Assembly (NCBI GenBank): GCA_030427905.1
Contig: JAUICL010000001.1
Location: forward strand, 1,051,628 to 1,115,627
Direction of reading: 5' to 3'
Origin: Bacteroidia bacterium
GTDB lineage: Bacteria > Bacteroidota > Bacteroidia > Flavobacteriales_D > Cryomorphaceae
DNA: 64,000 nt
Part shown: piece after piece, positions 24,532-33,167 of the stretch
Numbering within the stretch: position 1 is the first letter of the stretch
How the letters are laid out: the number at the start of each line of letters is the position of its first letter
The notes under the pieces: model-generated
What the model was told of the DNA's origin: nothing
Databases searched by the model: none
Seen by the model: the letters and a program-made list of their open reading frames with translations, nothing else
Position numbers and translations under genes: made by a program

Positions 24532-27438
24532 ATGACGATGAATCTAATTCGCCTTTTTTTTACTTTTTCTATTTTCCTAATGTCACTTTTGAGTTCGGCT
24601 CAACTGCCGGAATTTGATTGGGCAATTCAAATTGACGCTTCTTATAATGAAGATATACGGCAAGATTTCCTGTCAGTTGATTCGGAGGGGAATATTTATG
24701 TGGCTGGTGAGCTAGGTGTCAACGGGCCTCCTTACAACGGGACAGTTGACTTTTCTTCAGGTAACGGGAGTCAAGTTTTGTATACAGATGGAGGCCATGA
24801 TTATATAGCTAAGTATGATCGTGATTGGAATTTGGTTTGGGCTGGTACTTATGAAACATACAGGGCTATGTTGTCCGATATTGCCATTGCGCCAGACAGC
24901 ACACTTATTGTTTCAGGTTCATTTAGGTACGATGTCGATTTGCAATTAGGAAATTGGGGTTTTGATTCTCAGATTGTTGACAATGGAACACAAGCTAGAG
25001 ACGCTTTTTTGGCAAAGTATAGTTCTGAAGGTGAGTTGCTTTGGCATATCACCACTGAAGAATCATCTCATAATGTAGTAGGAGGAAAAATTGCTCTAGA
25101 TGAAGAGGGAAATATATATCAACTAGGAACATTTGCGGATACAGTGGACTTTGATTTTGGTCCAGGAACTTCTCTATTGGTTGCAGAGTCCAATTTTCCG
25201 GAAGATATTTTTCTTCGTAAGTTAGATTCTGATGGGAATTTCCTTTGGGTTAGGCATATACCTCGTAATTCTGGGTCGACTTTTAACATTCGGGACATTG
25301 AAGTAAGTCCTATACTTGGAGATGTTTTTATTGCTGGTGGCGCCGCAGGGGAGATAGATGTAAATCCGAATCAAGATGAGTCAACATTATTTGAGTCAGA
25401 TGATTACGTTGGGTTTGTTCTTAAGTGGAACACAGATGGAGAATATGAATGGATAAATATTCTTGAGTCAGATGACAATTCTGAAGTACTAGATATTGAA
25501 CCCGATATGCAGGGTAATGTGTTCTGTGTCGGTCAATTTGAAGGTGATCTGGAATTGAATCCTTTAGGTGAACAATTCATTATCTCTGGAGGTTCGGGCA
25601 GTAGTTCTTTTATTGCTGAATATGGTTCACAGGGGACATTAGTTCAAGGATATCTCTGTACTACTGAAGATGAAGAAAATTCTGGAGAATTTAGTATGTG
25701 GTTAAATCATATAGCCATTGATGTGGAAGGTGGTTTATACATACAAGGAAGGTTTAATGGCACCACTGATTTTTCATTACTGGGTAATGGTCAAAATGAG
25801 ATTTCTACTCCATCTTCTAACGGTACTGATAGCTTTATGGCCAAATATAATTCTGACATGGGGTTTGAGTGGTATTCAAGATTGACAATTAACGATTCAA
25901 ATAAGAGTATAAGTGTTACAGGTTTTGAGGTTGATAATGAGAAATCCCTCATAACAAGTGGTCAGTTTAGTAATACACTGGTTTTTCCAGATTATAGTTT
26001 TGAGCAGGGGTTCGTAGACAATTATTCGGATGGGCTTATTTTAAAACATTCTCAGTGCAATTACGCTATGGAGTTTGATGAATCGGCATGTGACGAATAC
26101 ACTTTGAATGGTAACACAATTACTGAGTCTGGGGAGTACACAAGTAGCCTAATCTCTTCTTTGGGATGTGATTCATTAGTCACGGTAAATCTGACAATTA
26201 ATTTGAGTACGACTTTTGAAGAAGATGTTTCAGAATGTTCTGAATATTTTTGGGAAACATCAGGAGAGACATATACAGAAGCGGGAACATACACCACTAT
26301 GTTAGCAACTGTTGCGGGTTGCGATTCTCTTGTTACGCTTAATCTAGAATTGCTGGAAGAAGAAATACTAGAAGAAACTAGCGTTTGCGACAGTTTGGTT
26401 TGGAATGTAAATGGACAAACCTATTTTGAAACTGGTGTTTATGAAGAGCTGTTCACAAATACCGCAAATTGCGACTCATTGCGTGTATTAGAACTTGAAG
26501 TTCGCAGCAGTACTTCGAGTGATATAAATGAGTCAAGTTGTGAAAGTTATTTCTGGGATGATGCCAATCAAGAGTATTTTATTTCCGGTTCTTATCAGAC
26601 AATTATTACAAATACGGCAGGCTGCGATTCGACAATCACACTTGATTTGGAAATATTAGAACCTAGTGTTGGTGAAATAAATGAGTCAGCTTGTTCTGAT
26701 TTCACTTGGGATGTGAATGGACAGACCTATTCAACATCGGGTAGCTATGAAGGAATACTTGAGAATATGGCGGGGTGTGATTCAGTAGTCACACTCAACT
26801 TGGAAATCCAGGAAGAATCCCACACAACAGAAACCGCTGCTTGCTTTGAGTATTTATGGGATGTCAATGGTACTACTTATGATGAGTCTGGCACATTTTC
26901 GGAAGTATTCACCAATACTTTTGGTTGCGATTCTGTAGAAGTCTTAGAATTGGAAATTTTAGATGTAGATACAGCGGTTTCCGTTTTAGGAGCTACCTTA
27001 ATCGCAGCTTCTTCTAGCGCAGATTATCAATGGTTGGATTGTAATAATGACTTTGAACCCATTTCAGGAGCAACCAATCAAGAGTTTTCCCCAGAAGAAA
27101 ATGGGCTTTACGCGCTTAGCATTAACGAAAACGGGTGCCAAGATACATCAGCTTGTTACTTGATTACAACGGTTGGATTGACTCAGATTGATCAAAATAA
27201 TCGTTTCGTCATCTATCCTAACCCAACATCTGGAAAAATAACGGTTGACCAATCCAAATCAGAAAACAAGGCTGACGCCGTTACATGTGTGACGCCACAA
27301 GGTGAAGAGATTTTTAAGTTTGAACTTGTCGGTCTCGAAACGGTTATGGAGTTTCCGTATGCCAATGGTGTTTACTTTTTGCGTTTTGAAAAAGACGGCA
27401 GTGTTCTAGAAACAGTTAGGATTGTAAAAGTAGAGTAG
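24532..27438 (+). CDS. T9SS-secreted surface protein with beta-propeller and CDS-type repeats
   Basis: An N-terminal signal peptide (LIRLFFTFSIFLMSLLSSAQ) is followed by about 480 residues of SBBP-like propeller repeats (NIYVAGEL, DYIAKYDRDWNLVWAG, VFIAGGAAGEIDVNPN). Six repeats of about 57 residues follow (about 510-813), each ending near GCDSLVTVNL. The C-terminus has a type A sorting domain (FVIYPNPTSGKITV to VYFLRFEKDG). The protein should cross the outer membrane by the type IX system and be anchored or released at the surface; adhesion is plausible but unproven. Either the ATG at 24532 or the one at 24538 could be used. It stands alone downstream of the Tc locus, with its own promoter candidate. 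Confidence 0.88.
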   Translation: MTMNLIRLFFTFSIFLMSLLSSAQLPEFDWAIQIDASYNEDIRQDFLSVDSEGNIYVAGELGVNGPPYNGTVDFSSGNGSQVLYTDGGHDYIAKYDRDWNLVWAGTYETYRAMLSDIAIAPDSTLIVSGSFRYDVDLQLGNWGFDSQIVDNGTQARDAFLAKYSSEGELLWHITTEESSHNVVGGKIALDEEGNIYQLGTFADTVDFDFGPGTSLLVAESNFPEDIFLRKLDSDGNFLWVRHIPRNSGSTFNIRDIEVSPILGDVFIAGGAAGEIDVNPNQDESTLFESDDYVGFVLKWNTDGEYEWINILESDDNSEVLDIEPDMQGNVFCVGQFEGDLELNPLGEQFIISGGSGSSSFIAEYGSQGTLVQGYLCTTEDEENSGEFSMWLNHIAIDVEGGLYIQGRFNGTTDFSLLGNGQNEISTPSSNGTDSFMAKYNSDMGFEWYSRLTINDSNKSISVTGFEVDNEKSLITSGQFSNTLVFPDYSFEQGFVDNYSDGLILKHSQCNYAMEFDESACDEYTLNGNTITESGEYTSSLISSLGCDSLVTVNLTINLSTTFEEDVSECSEYFWETSGETYTEAGTYTTMLATVAGCDSLVTLNLELLEEEILEETSVCDSLVWNVNGQTYFETGVYEELFTNTANCDSLRVLELEVRSSTSSDINESSCESYFWDDANQEYFISGSYQTIITNTAGCDSTITLDLEILEPSVGEINESACSDFTWDVNGQTYSTSGSYEGILENMAGCDSVVTLNLEIQEESHTTETAACFEYLWDVNGTTYDESGTFSEVFTNTFGCDSVEVLELEILDVDTAVSVLGATLIAASSSADYQWLDCNNDFEPISGATNQEFSPEENGLYALSINENGCQDTSACYLITTVGLTQIDQNNRFVIYPNPTSGKITVDQSKSENKADAVTCVTPQGEEIFKFELVGLETVMEFPYANGVYFLRFEKDGSVLETVRIVKVE
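26059..26970 (+). repeat. Six tandem Cys-containing repeats in the T9SS protein
   Basis: Each repeat encodes roughly S-A-C-D-x-Y-x-W-x-x-NG-x-TY-x-x-SG-x-Y and closes with GCDS-x-x-x-L-x-L. The paired Cys residues in each unit could form intra-repeat disulfides outside the cell. Confidence 0.8.
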
Positions 27439-27511
27439 TCCTTAAAAGTTACTTTTATTCGCTCAATACGGACATTCGATGTAAACCAAATGTTTATTTC
27501 TTGACGAAAGT

Positions 27512-27530
27512 ATTTGTCCCCTGATCCGTC
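27512..27530 (+). repeat. Direct repeat, copy 1
   Basis: ATTTGTCCCCTGATCCGTC matches 32284-32302 at 18 of 19 positions in the same orientation. The two copies bracket the RHS relic and the three-gene cluster at 28-32 kb. Both lie near a stretch resembling GTAACTTTTAT. Confidence 0.6.
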
Positions 27531-27667
27531 TAGCTCCCCTGCCATTGAAATGCTGCGGCAATATATTCTGATTTCAAGAAGCCAACACATCGATGGGTTA
27601 GATTTTTCTTCTCCAAGCGTACTATACATGCGGTAGAAAATTCAGTTGAAAGACAGTACTCCAACTG

Positions 27668-27754
27668 TATAATAGTGCTGGAGCCATTCAAACTCTGGAT
27701 CTTCACGGCCTAGATTATGTGAGAAATGTTGCCTATAATGCCAAGGGCAGATGA
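27668..27754 (+). pseudogene. Short RHS relic beginning at the duplication junction
   Basis: The 28 codons encode YNSAGAIQTLDLHGLDYV followed by RNVAYNAKGR and a stop. They align with YNRAGALQKLNFDGEDYV and NEVAYNARGQ of the intact TcB-TcC gene (from about 18796) and of the displaced cassette. No RHS sequence is recognisable beyond it. It appears to be the remains of a third tip cassette. Confidence 0.8.
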
Positions 27755-27770
27755 CTCTGATAAGATTAAT

Positions 27771-27794
27771 GGAGTTGCCCACAGGAGCAACTCC
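27771..27794 (+). terminator. Possible hairpin after RHS relic
   Basis: GGAGTTGC and GCAACTCC form an 8-bp stem around an 8-base loop. The U-tract after it is weak, so the terminator assignment is tentative. Confidence 0.3.
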
Positions 27795-28095
27795 TTCAAA
27801 GTTTCAAGACCAGTTATGGTTATTATAACATCTTTTCTTTTTTAGATCGTCATTGAATCTAATACATGACCCATTGTGCAAATATGCTGTCATGGTTCAT
27901 TCAACTGTTACAGTTCATACACCCTCATCATGGCGGAATCAATATGGCTTGGCATCGATAAATGAATACTTGAACTATGGTATTTTCTCTCTAAAAAATA
28001 GGGTGAAAAAACGGATGGGTATTGCCACAGAAATAAGTTAACTTAAAGTCGGTAAAATGCACTTGGCTGATAATTAGAAGTGTGCGCTAGTTGTG

Positions 28096-28827
28096 ATGAA
28101 TTTCTACTTCTATCCCATGGAGAATAAAGAATTAAAAACCTTGGTAGAAACGCTGGGGTCGCTCAAGAATCAAATTGAAGATTTTGAAGTCAATCAAAAT
28201 TTAAAGAAAAACAGTCTTGTTAAAATAGTAGAAGATTGGAAAAGCATACTGCTAGCAGGGATAGCTGTTTTTGCTGCTCTATGGGGCTTTGTTATACCTA
28301 TCAAAAATTACTTTGATGAGAAAAATTCAGCCCTGCGGTACGAGCTGAATCAAAACATGATTAGCCTCATGGATAGTTTGAGTTCAACTGACCTTGAGGC
28401 TGTAGACGCTTCGGTTTTGCTGCTCAGTTACTACGAAGAAAATTCACTGCCTATGCTCTTTTATAAACTAGAGCGCACGAAAAAGAAGAGCAATGAATCA
28501 TTGGTCAATTCAATCGTGCAGATCATTGTCAATATTTATGAAAAAAATGGGAGTGAAGTTCTAGAGATTATAGATGATAGGCTAGAAAGCCAATCTAGAC
28601 TGTTTTCGAAATCCGCCGTTAAGGATGATTTTAATCTGTATGCCCTTTCCAATATTCTTGATTTAATCAAAAGCTTGCCGCTTGATGACTGTGATAAGCG
28701 GAAGTTGAGAGAAATAGTGCAAAGAACAAAAACTGAATTGGGGCATGATCAGAAAACACTGAGTAAGCATGTACTATTAAATGAGAGCTTGAATTCTTGC
28801 TTGGCTGTACTTGAATCAAACTCATAG
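28096..28827 (+). CDS. Single-pass membrane protein of unknown function
   Basis: A short cytoplasmic-type N-terminal helix (LKTLVETLGSLKNQIEDF) precedes one membrane segment (ILLAGIAVFAALWGFVIPI, about residues 55-75). A helical domain of about 165 residues follows, with no recognised motif. The start could be the ATG at 28096 or the one at 28117; a GTG at 28093 is less likely. The next gene begins 2 bp after the stop, and the third overlaps the second, so the three genes should be co-transcribed. I recognise no family. Co-occurrence with two exported proteins suggests an envelope-linked role. Confidence 0.75.
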   Translation: MNFYFYPMENKELKTLVETLGSLKNQIEDFEVNQNLKKNSLVKIVEDWKSILLAGIAVFAALWGFVIPIKNYFDEKNSALRYELNQNMISLMDSLSSTDLEAVDASVLLLSYYEENSLPMLFYKLERTKKKSNESLVNSIVQIIVNIYEKNGSEVLEIIDDRLESQSRLFSKSAVKDDFNLYALSNILDLIKSLPLDDCDKRKLREIVQRTKTELGHDQKTLSKHVLLNESLNSCLAVLESNS

Positions 28828-28829
28828 AA

Positions 28830-29660
28830 ATGAAAAAGTTCTTGATAATCATACTCACCAGTTTTATTGCTTGTTTGTTCGCACATGGACAGGCTGACAA
28901 TTACGACAAGGCTGAATACGTATTTGTAAGATCCTATTATGAAGATCCATCCTGCAACACTTGCGCAGAACTTGCGAATGAGCTCTTCGTTTTAGCCAAG
29001 GATAGAAGGGGATTTTTCAGCAAGTCTGTGCATTTTCCGGATTGGGAACACCAGAAGGATTCAAAAGGACTTCATGAGTATTACGATGATGATGAATTTT
29101 TCGTAGTCTCCGAAATCCAATCAGAAGGACATTCATATGTCATTGACTTCAGCTTGTTTGATATAGAAGGTCGTCTTTTTCAATCGAGCAGTTTTCATCA
29201 AAAAATTAGATTAAACGCACGTCAGGTGGACTACATTAAAATTTTGGACATGCTCGAGAATGAATTGAGTGATTTTAAAAAGAGAGGAAGTTTTAAAAAT
29301 GCAATCTATGTAAAGGAGTTTGATGTGAAGGAGAATACAAATGCAGCAGAGTTTGACGCTGAAGACTTCAGGGATTGGCTAGTCTACGAGTTAAAGAACC
29401 ATAAAATCTTGAAGGTGAACTATCACATATACCGTCAAGACGAAGATTCCGAAGTTTACCCAAACAAGTTAGATGGTGATTTTTTTCAACCACCAGACAA
29501 CAACAATATTAGAATGAAAATGACCATAGTACTTGGAGGGAAACAAAAAAAGTGTAAAACGCTCATCATTAGCCAGTATGAGTATGATGAGTTAGATAAG
29601 GATGGGATCTTAGAAGAAATTATTAAAAAAATTAAACAAATTGAAAATGGCAAGAACTAG
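28830..29660 (+). CDS. Exported protein of unknown function
   Basis: A signal peptide (KKFLIIILTSFIACLFAHGQ) precedes a mature region of about 255 residues. A CNTCAEL motif occurs near residue 36, and a tail rich in Lys, Glu and Asp closes the protein. The FIAC segment is not followed by a normal lipobox context, so a periplasmic location is as likely as a lipoprotein. It starts 2 bp after the membrane protein gene and overlaps the TPR gene by 14 bp. No domain family is recognised. The CxxC pair might be redox active or structural. Confidence 0.75.
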   Translation: MKKFLIIILTSFIACLFAHGQADNYDKAEYVFVRSYYEDPSCNTCAELANELFVLAKDRRGFFSKSVHFPDWEHQKDSKGLHEYYDDDEFFVVSEIQSEGHSYVIDFSLFDIEGRLFQSSSFHQKIRLNARQVDYIKILDMLENELSDFKKRGSFKNAIYVKEFDVKENTNAAEFDAEDFRDWLVYELKNHKILKVNYHIYRQDEDSEVYPNKLDGDFFQPPDNNNIRMKMTIVLGGKQKKCKTLIISQYEYDELDKDGILEEIIKKIKQIENGKN

Positions 29661-31884
29661 AATTATCTCCGGGCTTTGCAGTTTTTTGCTTACTTGTTTG
29701 TTACCTATAGGACTTATTGGGCAGGATGAAAAAATTCAAATCGGATTTTCTGAATTTGAGCGAATAGATGAACAGGCATACTTCGAAAATGAATCCTTCG
29801 GTTTGGAAGAAGTAATCAAGCTTGGCCTCATTCGATATGGCAAGTTAGACTTTGTAGAAATTGATGAAAGCACAAGTTATCAAGTCAATTCGAAAGTAAA
29901 TCCTGCAATATCAGAAGATGTAGATGTCATTATCTCTGGGCAATACGCATTGTATGAGCAAGAGTTCGTCGTTTATACTAGATTGTTTATTCCCTCAGAG
30001 CACCGAATCATACAAGTTAATTCGGTTATAGGTGATATTCAAAATCCTTTTCCCGCGTTCAACGCGTTATGTAATTCTATTATGGACGATCTTGACGGAA
30101 AGTGGCTTCAAAACAGTTCGAAACGCAAGAAAATTGCGATTATCAGTCATCTTTCTAATAAAAAAGGGGAAACTAAATTAGGTCGGAACTATCTTGATGA
30201 TTTGACAAAAAAAATCATTGAAAAAATCCCGAATCAACCGAATGTTGCGATTACCGGGTGGAACGAATCTTCGGTGTACAACTTTGCGGAGTTAGGAAAT
30301 GACAACTTGGCAGGAATACTGAATGTTGATGCGGTACTCGTTGCAAATATGGAACTGTTGGACAACAACGTTACCCAAGTCGTACCTGAGTTCTATATAG
30401 CTGAAACAAATCAATCTTTTGAGTTAGGGAAAATTAATGATGATTATTTTGAAAATATTTCCCTAGCCGATGAATTGGCGTCCCGAGCGAGGTATTTCTT
30501 TCAAGTAGTTATTGAATCTGATGGTGATTGGAATATTGACCCGTTTCTTGAACAGGCAACAGGTTTTCGAGAATATTATGACCTCGGAGAAAGGTATTTT
30601 AAGGACAAAATGCCAAGTGTTTCAAACTATTATTATTATAAGGCACAAAGTTATAACGATACTTCTGCATCCCTGCACTGCAATATGGCAGTAAATTATC
30701 AAGAATTAGGTAGAAAGGAAGAAGCCAAGCAAGAGTATCAAAAAGCCATTTCTAAGGACAGCAATTTTGTTCAAGCCTATTACAATTTGTTCCTTTTGTA
30801 CCGGGACGATTTTGAGCAGGACAAACTTACCCTGTTGCGTGCTAGCATCCCTAAAAGATTGGAAAACGAGCCATTAATCATTCTGATGAATGCTGAGATT
30901 CTTTATCTTTTGAAAAAATACGAAGAAGCAATTCCGATAATCATTCAAGCCATTGAAGTCGATTCTGAAAATCCTGACTTATTTGAGATGCTAGGGGTCT
31001 CTTACCAAGCTTCTGGAGAAACTCAAAAAGCTATCGACAATTATAATATGGTCAAAGAAAAGGATCCTAAAAACACAACAGTTGACACATATTTATACGA
31101 GATCTATTACAGAAAAGGGCAAAGCGCTTATTATAAAAAATCAATTGGAGAAGCGCTTGAATATTTCGAGATGGCGAGAACTTACAGTGCCTACAATTTT
31201 GAAACCGAGAATATCATTAACTGCTATTTAGAACTTAATCAACTTTCTAGTGCTTCGGATTATTTCGAAAAATATCTGGAGAATGGATATTTTGATGAAA
31301 CATCTGGATATTATCATATGGCTAGTATGATTCGAAATAAGCTGATTGATAAGGATAGTCAGGTCTATTTGAGTCAAGAGTATGGGTTGAAAGTCATTGA
31401 ATATTTGGATTTGCACTTAGAGTTTTCTCCGGATGACGCTCATGCACTCTGGCTAAAAGGAAATACTTTCGTCTATCTGGATGAAATTCAGGAAAGTTTA
31501 CGATATCTGGAAATGGCTTACGTGCAAGACAAAACAAACAAGAATATATATCTAGATTTAGTGGAATCCCTGACCATCAATGCCAAGTATGAGCGTTCAG
31601 AAGGAATTTATCAGGATTTAATGGCTATCAGCGAGGGTACGAATCAAATTGCAATTCGAGACGAACTTTTATTGCGTCTTATTCATATTGGTAATAAGGT
31701 AGGGATCGACGGTGAGTTCGATAAACATGAAGCAAATTACATCGAAAAACAAATATCAAAAGGAACAAGAATTCAAGGCTGGTCTTATAAAGCGTTTCTG
31801 AAGTGGATTGAAGGCTTGGAAGAGCCAAGCGGAAAGGAACAGTTAAAAGTGCTAACTCTGTTTATGGAAAGCAATACTTTATGA
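29647..31884 (+). CDS. Exported TPR-repeat protein with CsgG/TolB-like N-terminal region
   Basis: A signal peptide (IISGLCSFLLTCLLPIGLIG) leads into about 270 residues whose pattern (IQIGFSEFERIDE, VDVIISGQYALYEQEFVVY, VDAVLVANMELL) resembles CsgG/TolB-type alpha-beta domains of outer-membrane-associated proteins. From about residue 310 onward the protein consists of tetratricopeptide repeats (SASLHCNMAVNYQELGRKEE; NPDLFEMLGVSYQASGETQK). TPR arrays bind other proteins, so a periplasmic scaffold is plausible. The ATG at 29647 is preferred over TTG at 29641; both overlap the preceding gene, implying coupling. It is the last gene of the cluster. Confidence 0.78.
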   Translation: MARTRIISGLCSFLLTCLLPIGLIGQDEKIQIGFSEFERIDEQAYFENESFGLEEVIKLGLIRYGKLDFVEIDESTSYQVNSKVNPAISEDVDVIISGQYALYEQEFVVYTRLFIPSEHRIIQVNSVIGDIQNPFPAFNALCNSIMDDLDGKWLQNSSKRKKIAIISHLSNKKGETKLGRNYLDDLTKKIIEKIPNQPNVAITGWNESSVYNFAELGNDNLAGILNVDAVLVANMELLDNNVTQVVPEFYIAETNQSFELGKINDDYFENISLADELASRARYFFQVVIESDGDWNIDPFLEQATGFREYYDLGERYFKDKMPSVSNYYYYKAQSYNDTSASLHCNMAVNYQELGRKEEAKQEYQKAISKDSNFVQAYYNLFLLYRDDFEQDKLTLLRASIPKRLENEPLIILMNAEILYLLKKYEEAIPIIIQAIEVDSENPDLFEMLGVSYQASGETQKAIDNYNMVKEKDPKNTTVDTYLYEIYYRKGQSAYYKKSIGEALEYFEMARTYSAYNFETENIINCYLELNQLSSASDYFEKYLENGYFDETSGYYHMASMIRNKLIDKDSQVYLSQEYGLKVIEYLDLHLEFSPDDAHALWLKGNTFVYLDEIQESLRYLEMAYVQDKTNKNIYLDLVESLTINAKYERSEGIYQDLMAISEGTNQIAIRDELLLRLIHIGNKVGIDGEFDKHEANYIEKQISKGTRIQGWSYKAFLKWIEGLEEPSGKEQLKVLTLFMESNTL

Positions 31885-32283
31885 TTAGTGATTTTTTTAA
31901 TTGACCCGGATCTTCTTTGAAATTTTTAAATGGCTTTCGCTTCAAGTTTCATTGAAAGCTTGAAATCCTCAAGTAGTTTGTTTCTACTTGAAATTGCCCA
32001 ATATTCGAATGTTTGATTCATTTGAAGGTAAAGTCAATACTAGATTCTTTAGTGTTTCAGAGAATAGGGAAGACGTATTCTATTTGTATGACATCGAGCC
32101 TGAAAGAACAAGTATGTACCGTGGATTTACTAAGGTGATACCATCGCATTTTATTTTTTCAGAGGACGCTGTTTGATCATTACTTATTGCGAATTTCCTC
32201 TTGTGTTGATCCTTGAGGGCGTAGAAAAAAGTAACTTTTATGAACTAGGAAGCCCTCATATTCTTAAGTGAAAATTAATAGTG

Positions 32284-32302
32284 ATTTGTCCCCTGAACCG
32301 TC
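32284..32302 (+). repeat. Direct repeat, copy 2
   Basis: ATTTGTCCCCTGAACCGTC differs from 27512-27530 at one base. A CCCTGAAA partial repeat follows at once. It lies 10 bp from the tmRNA terminator stem. Confidence 0.6.
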
Positions 32303-32312
32303 CCCTGAAATT

Positions 32313-32350
32313 AAAAAACCCTTGCAATGATGTGATTTGCAAGGGTTTTT
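32313..32350 (-). terminator. Intrinsic terminator of tmRNA
   Basis: AACCCTTGCAA and TTGCAAGGGTT form a perfect stem with an 8-base loop. In the minus direction a run of T residues follows, directly downstream of the tmRNA 3' end. Confidence 0.85.
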
Positions 32351-32362
32351 GTGTTGATATTG

Positions 32363-32763
32363 TGGAGCCGGAGGGATTTGAACCCTCGTCCAAGCATGGG
32401 ACTGCTTGAATTTCTACGTGTGTAGACTCATCTTAATTTTCGACGGTAAGCTGACAAGAGTCGGCCTACTTACCGCTTAGTATTAATTCAGTTTCGGATT
32501 GTGGTCAATACACCCACATTCCTAGACAGTTGAAATGATATCCAATTAGTTCTCCGCAAATGTCAGACAGAGAACAGGATACTCGTTCCGGGTTACTGTG
32601 CTTCGCCCTGGAATTAAGCATTATAGTCTTAGACTATTACGCTGCGAGTGCGTAGTTGTTTTCGCCATTTAAAGGCTTGGAAATTGATATTTACGAGCTA
32701 GACTTCCAACGCTCGACACGCTTAACAAACAACCGCTTCATGTTGTCAAAACCAGTCGGCCCC
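32363..32763 (-). ncRNA. ssrA: tmRNA (SsrA)
   Basis: Transfer-messenger RNA rescues stalled ribosomes and tags nascent proteins for proteolysis. On the minus strand the 5' end GGGGCCG pairs with CGGCTCC near the 3' end to form the acceptor stem. A T-arm-like GGGTTCAAATCC lies just inside the 3' end. The reading frame at 32637-32666 encodes GENNYALAA followed by TAA, the type of tag found in Bacteroidota. The CCA tail is not fully encoded (CACA-like continuation after the discriminator A). At about 401 nt the length is normal. A promoter-like TATTTTTG lies upstream and a strong terminator downstream. The gene marks the shift from accessory to housekeeping content. Confidence 0.95.
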
Positions 32764-32806
32764 AAGATTTCAAAGAAATGTGCCGGTCAGCAAACTGCCG
32801 GACCCG

Positions 32807-32814
32807 CAAAAATA
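32807..32814 (-). promoter_or_regulatory. Promoter -7 element of tmRNA
   Basis: The minus strand reads TATTTTTG, a match to TAnnTTTG, about 44 bp upstream of the mature tmRNA 5' end. This leaves a short leader to be trimmed. The -33 element is weak. Confidence 0.5.
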
Positions 32815-32834
32815 CATTAAGGGATGCATAAACC

Positions 32835-33137
32835 CTAGTCGGTATGCTCAATTTTGATGCCAGCGATTTTGAAGATCACTTTCTTCGGCTTTCGCGCTAC
32901 CGGTTCACTAGACTCGTCAAGGTTCATTCGGTTGCTTACCTCGTTGGCCAGTTTTTTTCCCAGATAGCTACTCACCGCCCAAATTCCATCTACCACTTCC
33001 TCTTGATTTTGAGTGGAATCCGCCGCACTCTGAGTCGCTTTAAGCGCTGTGCTCGAGTCCGTCTTGGCCTGACTTTGCCCGTAGGCAGCGCAGGTCACAA
33101 CGGTAGAGAATGCGATGATGAGTATAGGCTTTTGCAT
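32835..33137 (-). CDS. Small exported protein of unknown function
   Basis: The protein of 100 residues starts with a clear signal peptide (QKPILIIAFSTVVTCAAYGQ). A Ser/Thr/Gln-rich linker follows (SQAKTDSSTALKATQSAADS), then a short conserved-looking C-terminal part (KKVIFKIAGIKIEHTD). An in-frame TTG would add 13 residues with no hydrophobic character, so the internal ATG at 33137 is preferred. A frame on the opposite strand of similar length has no such features. It is divergent from the DUF3667-like gene. Confidence 0.65.
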   Translation of the reverse strand: MQKPILIIAFSTVVTCAAYGQSQAKTDSSTALKATQSAADSTQNQEEVVDGIWAVSSYLGKKLANEVSNRMNLDESSEPVARKPKKVIFKIAGIKIEHTD

Positions 33138-33167
33138 CGGTTTGGTTGCGTCTTTACGACGATCTAA

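Larger units (their letters stand above)
27439..28092. other. 654-bp spacer with RHS relic, direct repeat and hairpin
   Basis: No full gene is supported. The spacer holds the first copy of a 19-bp direct repeat (27512-27530), a 28-codon RHS relic (27668-27754) and a GGAGTTGC/GCAACTCC hairpin (27771-27794). A 62-codon frame at 27853-28041 shows no protein-like features. Confidence 0.6.
31885..32362. other. Spacer between TPR gene and tmRNA
   Basis: The spacer contains a 62-codon frame at 31988-32176 (TTG start, FDSFEGKVNTRFFSVSENRE) that could be a gene fragment but has no supporting feature. It also contains the second direct repeat (32284-32302) and the tmRNA terminator. Nothing else is recognised. 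Confidence 0.5.

Noticed and set aside
27853..28041. 62-codon frame in the spacer after the RHS relic
   Set aside because: There is no upstream promoter, protein-like composition or similarity to neighbours.
31988..32176. 62-codon frame near the tmRNA
   Set aside because: It starts with TTG and has no recognised relative. It is kept only as a note in the spacer entry.
32844..33167. 107-codon plus-strand frame opposite the small exported protein
   Set aside because: The minus-strand frame has a textbook signal peptide, and the plus frame has no such feature.
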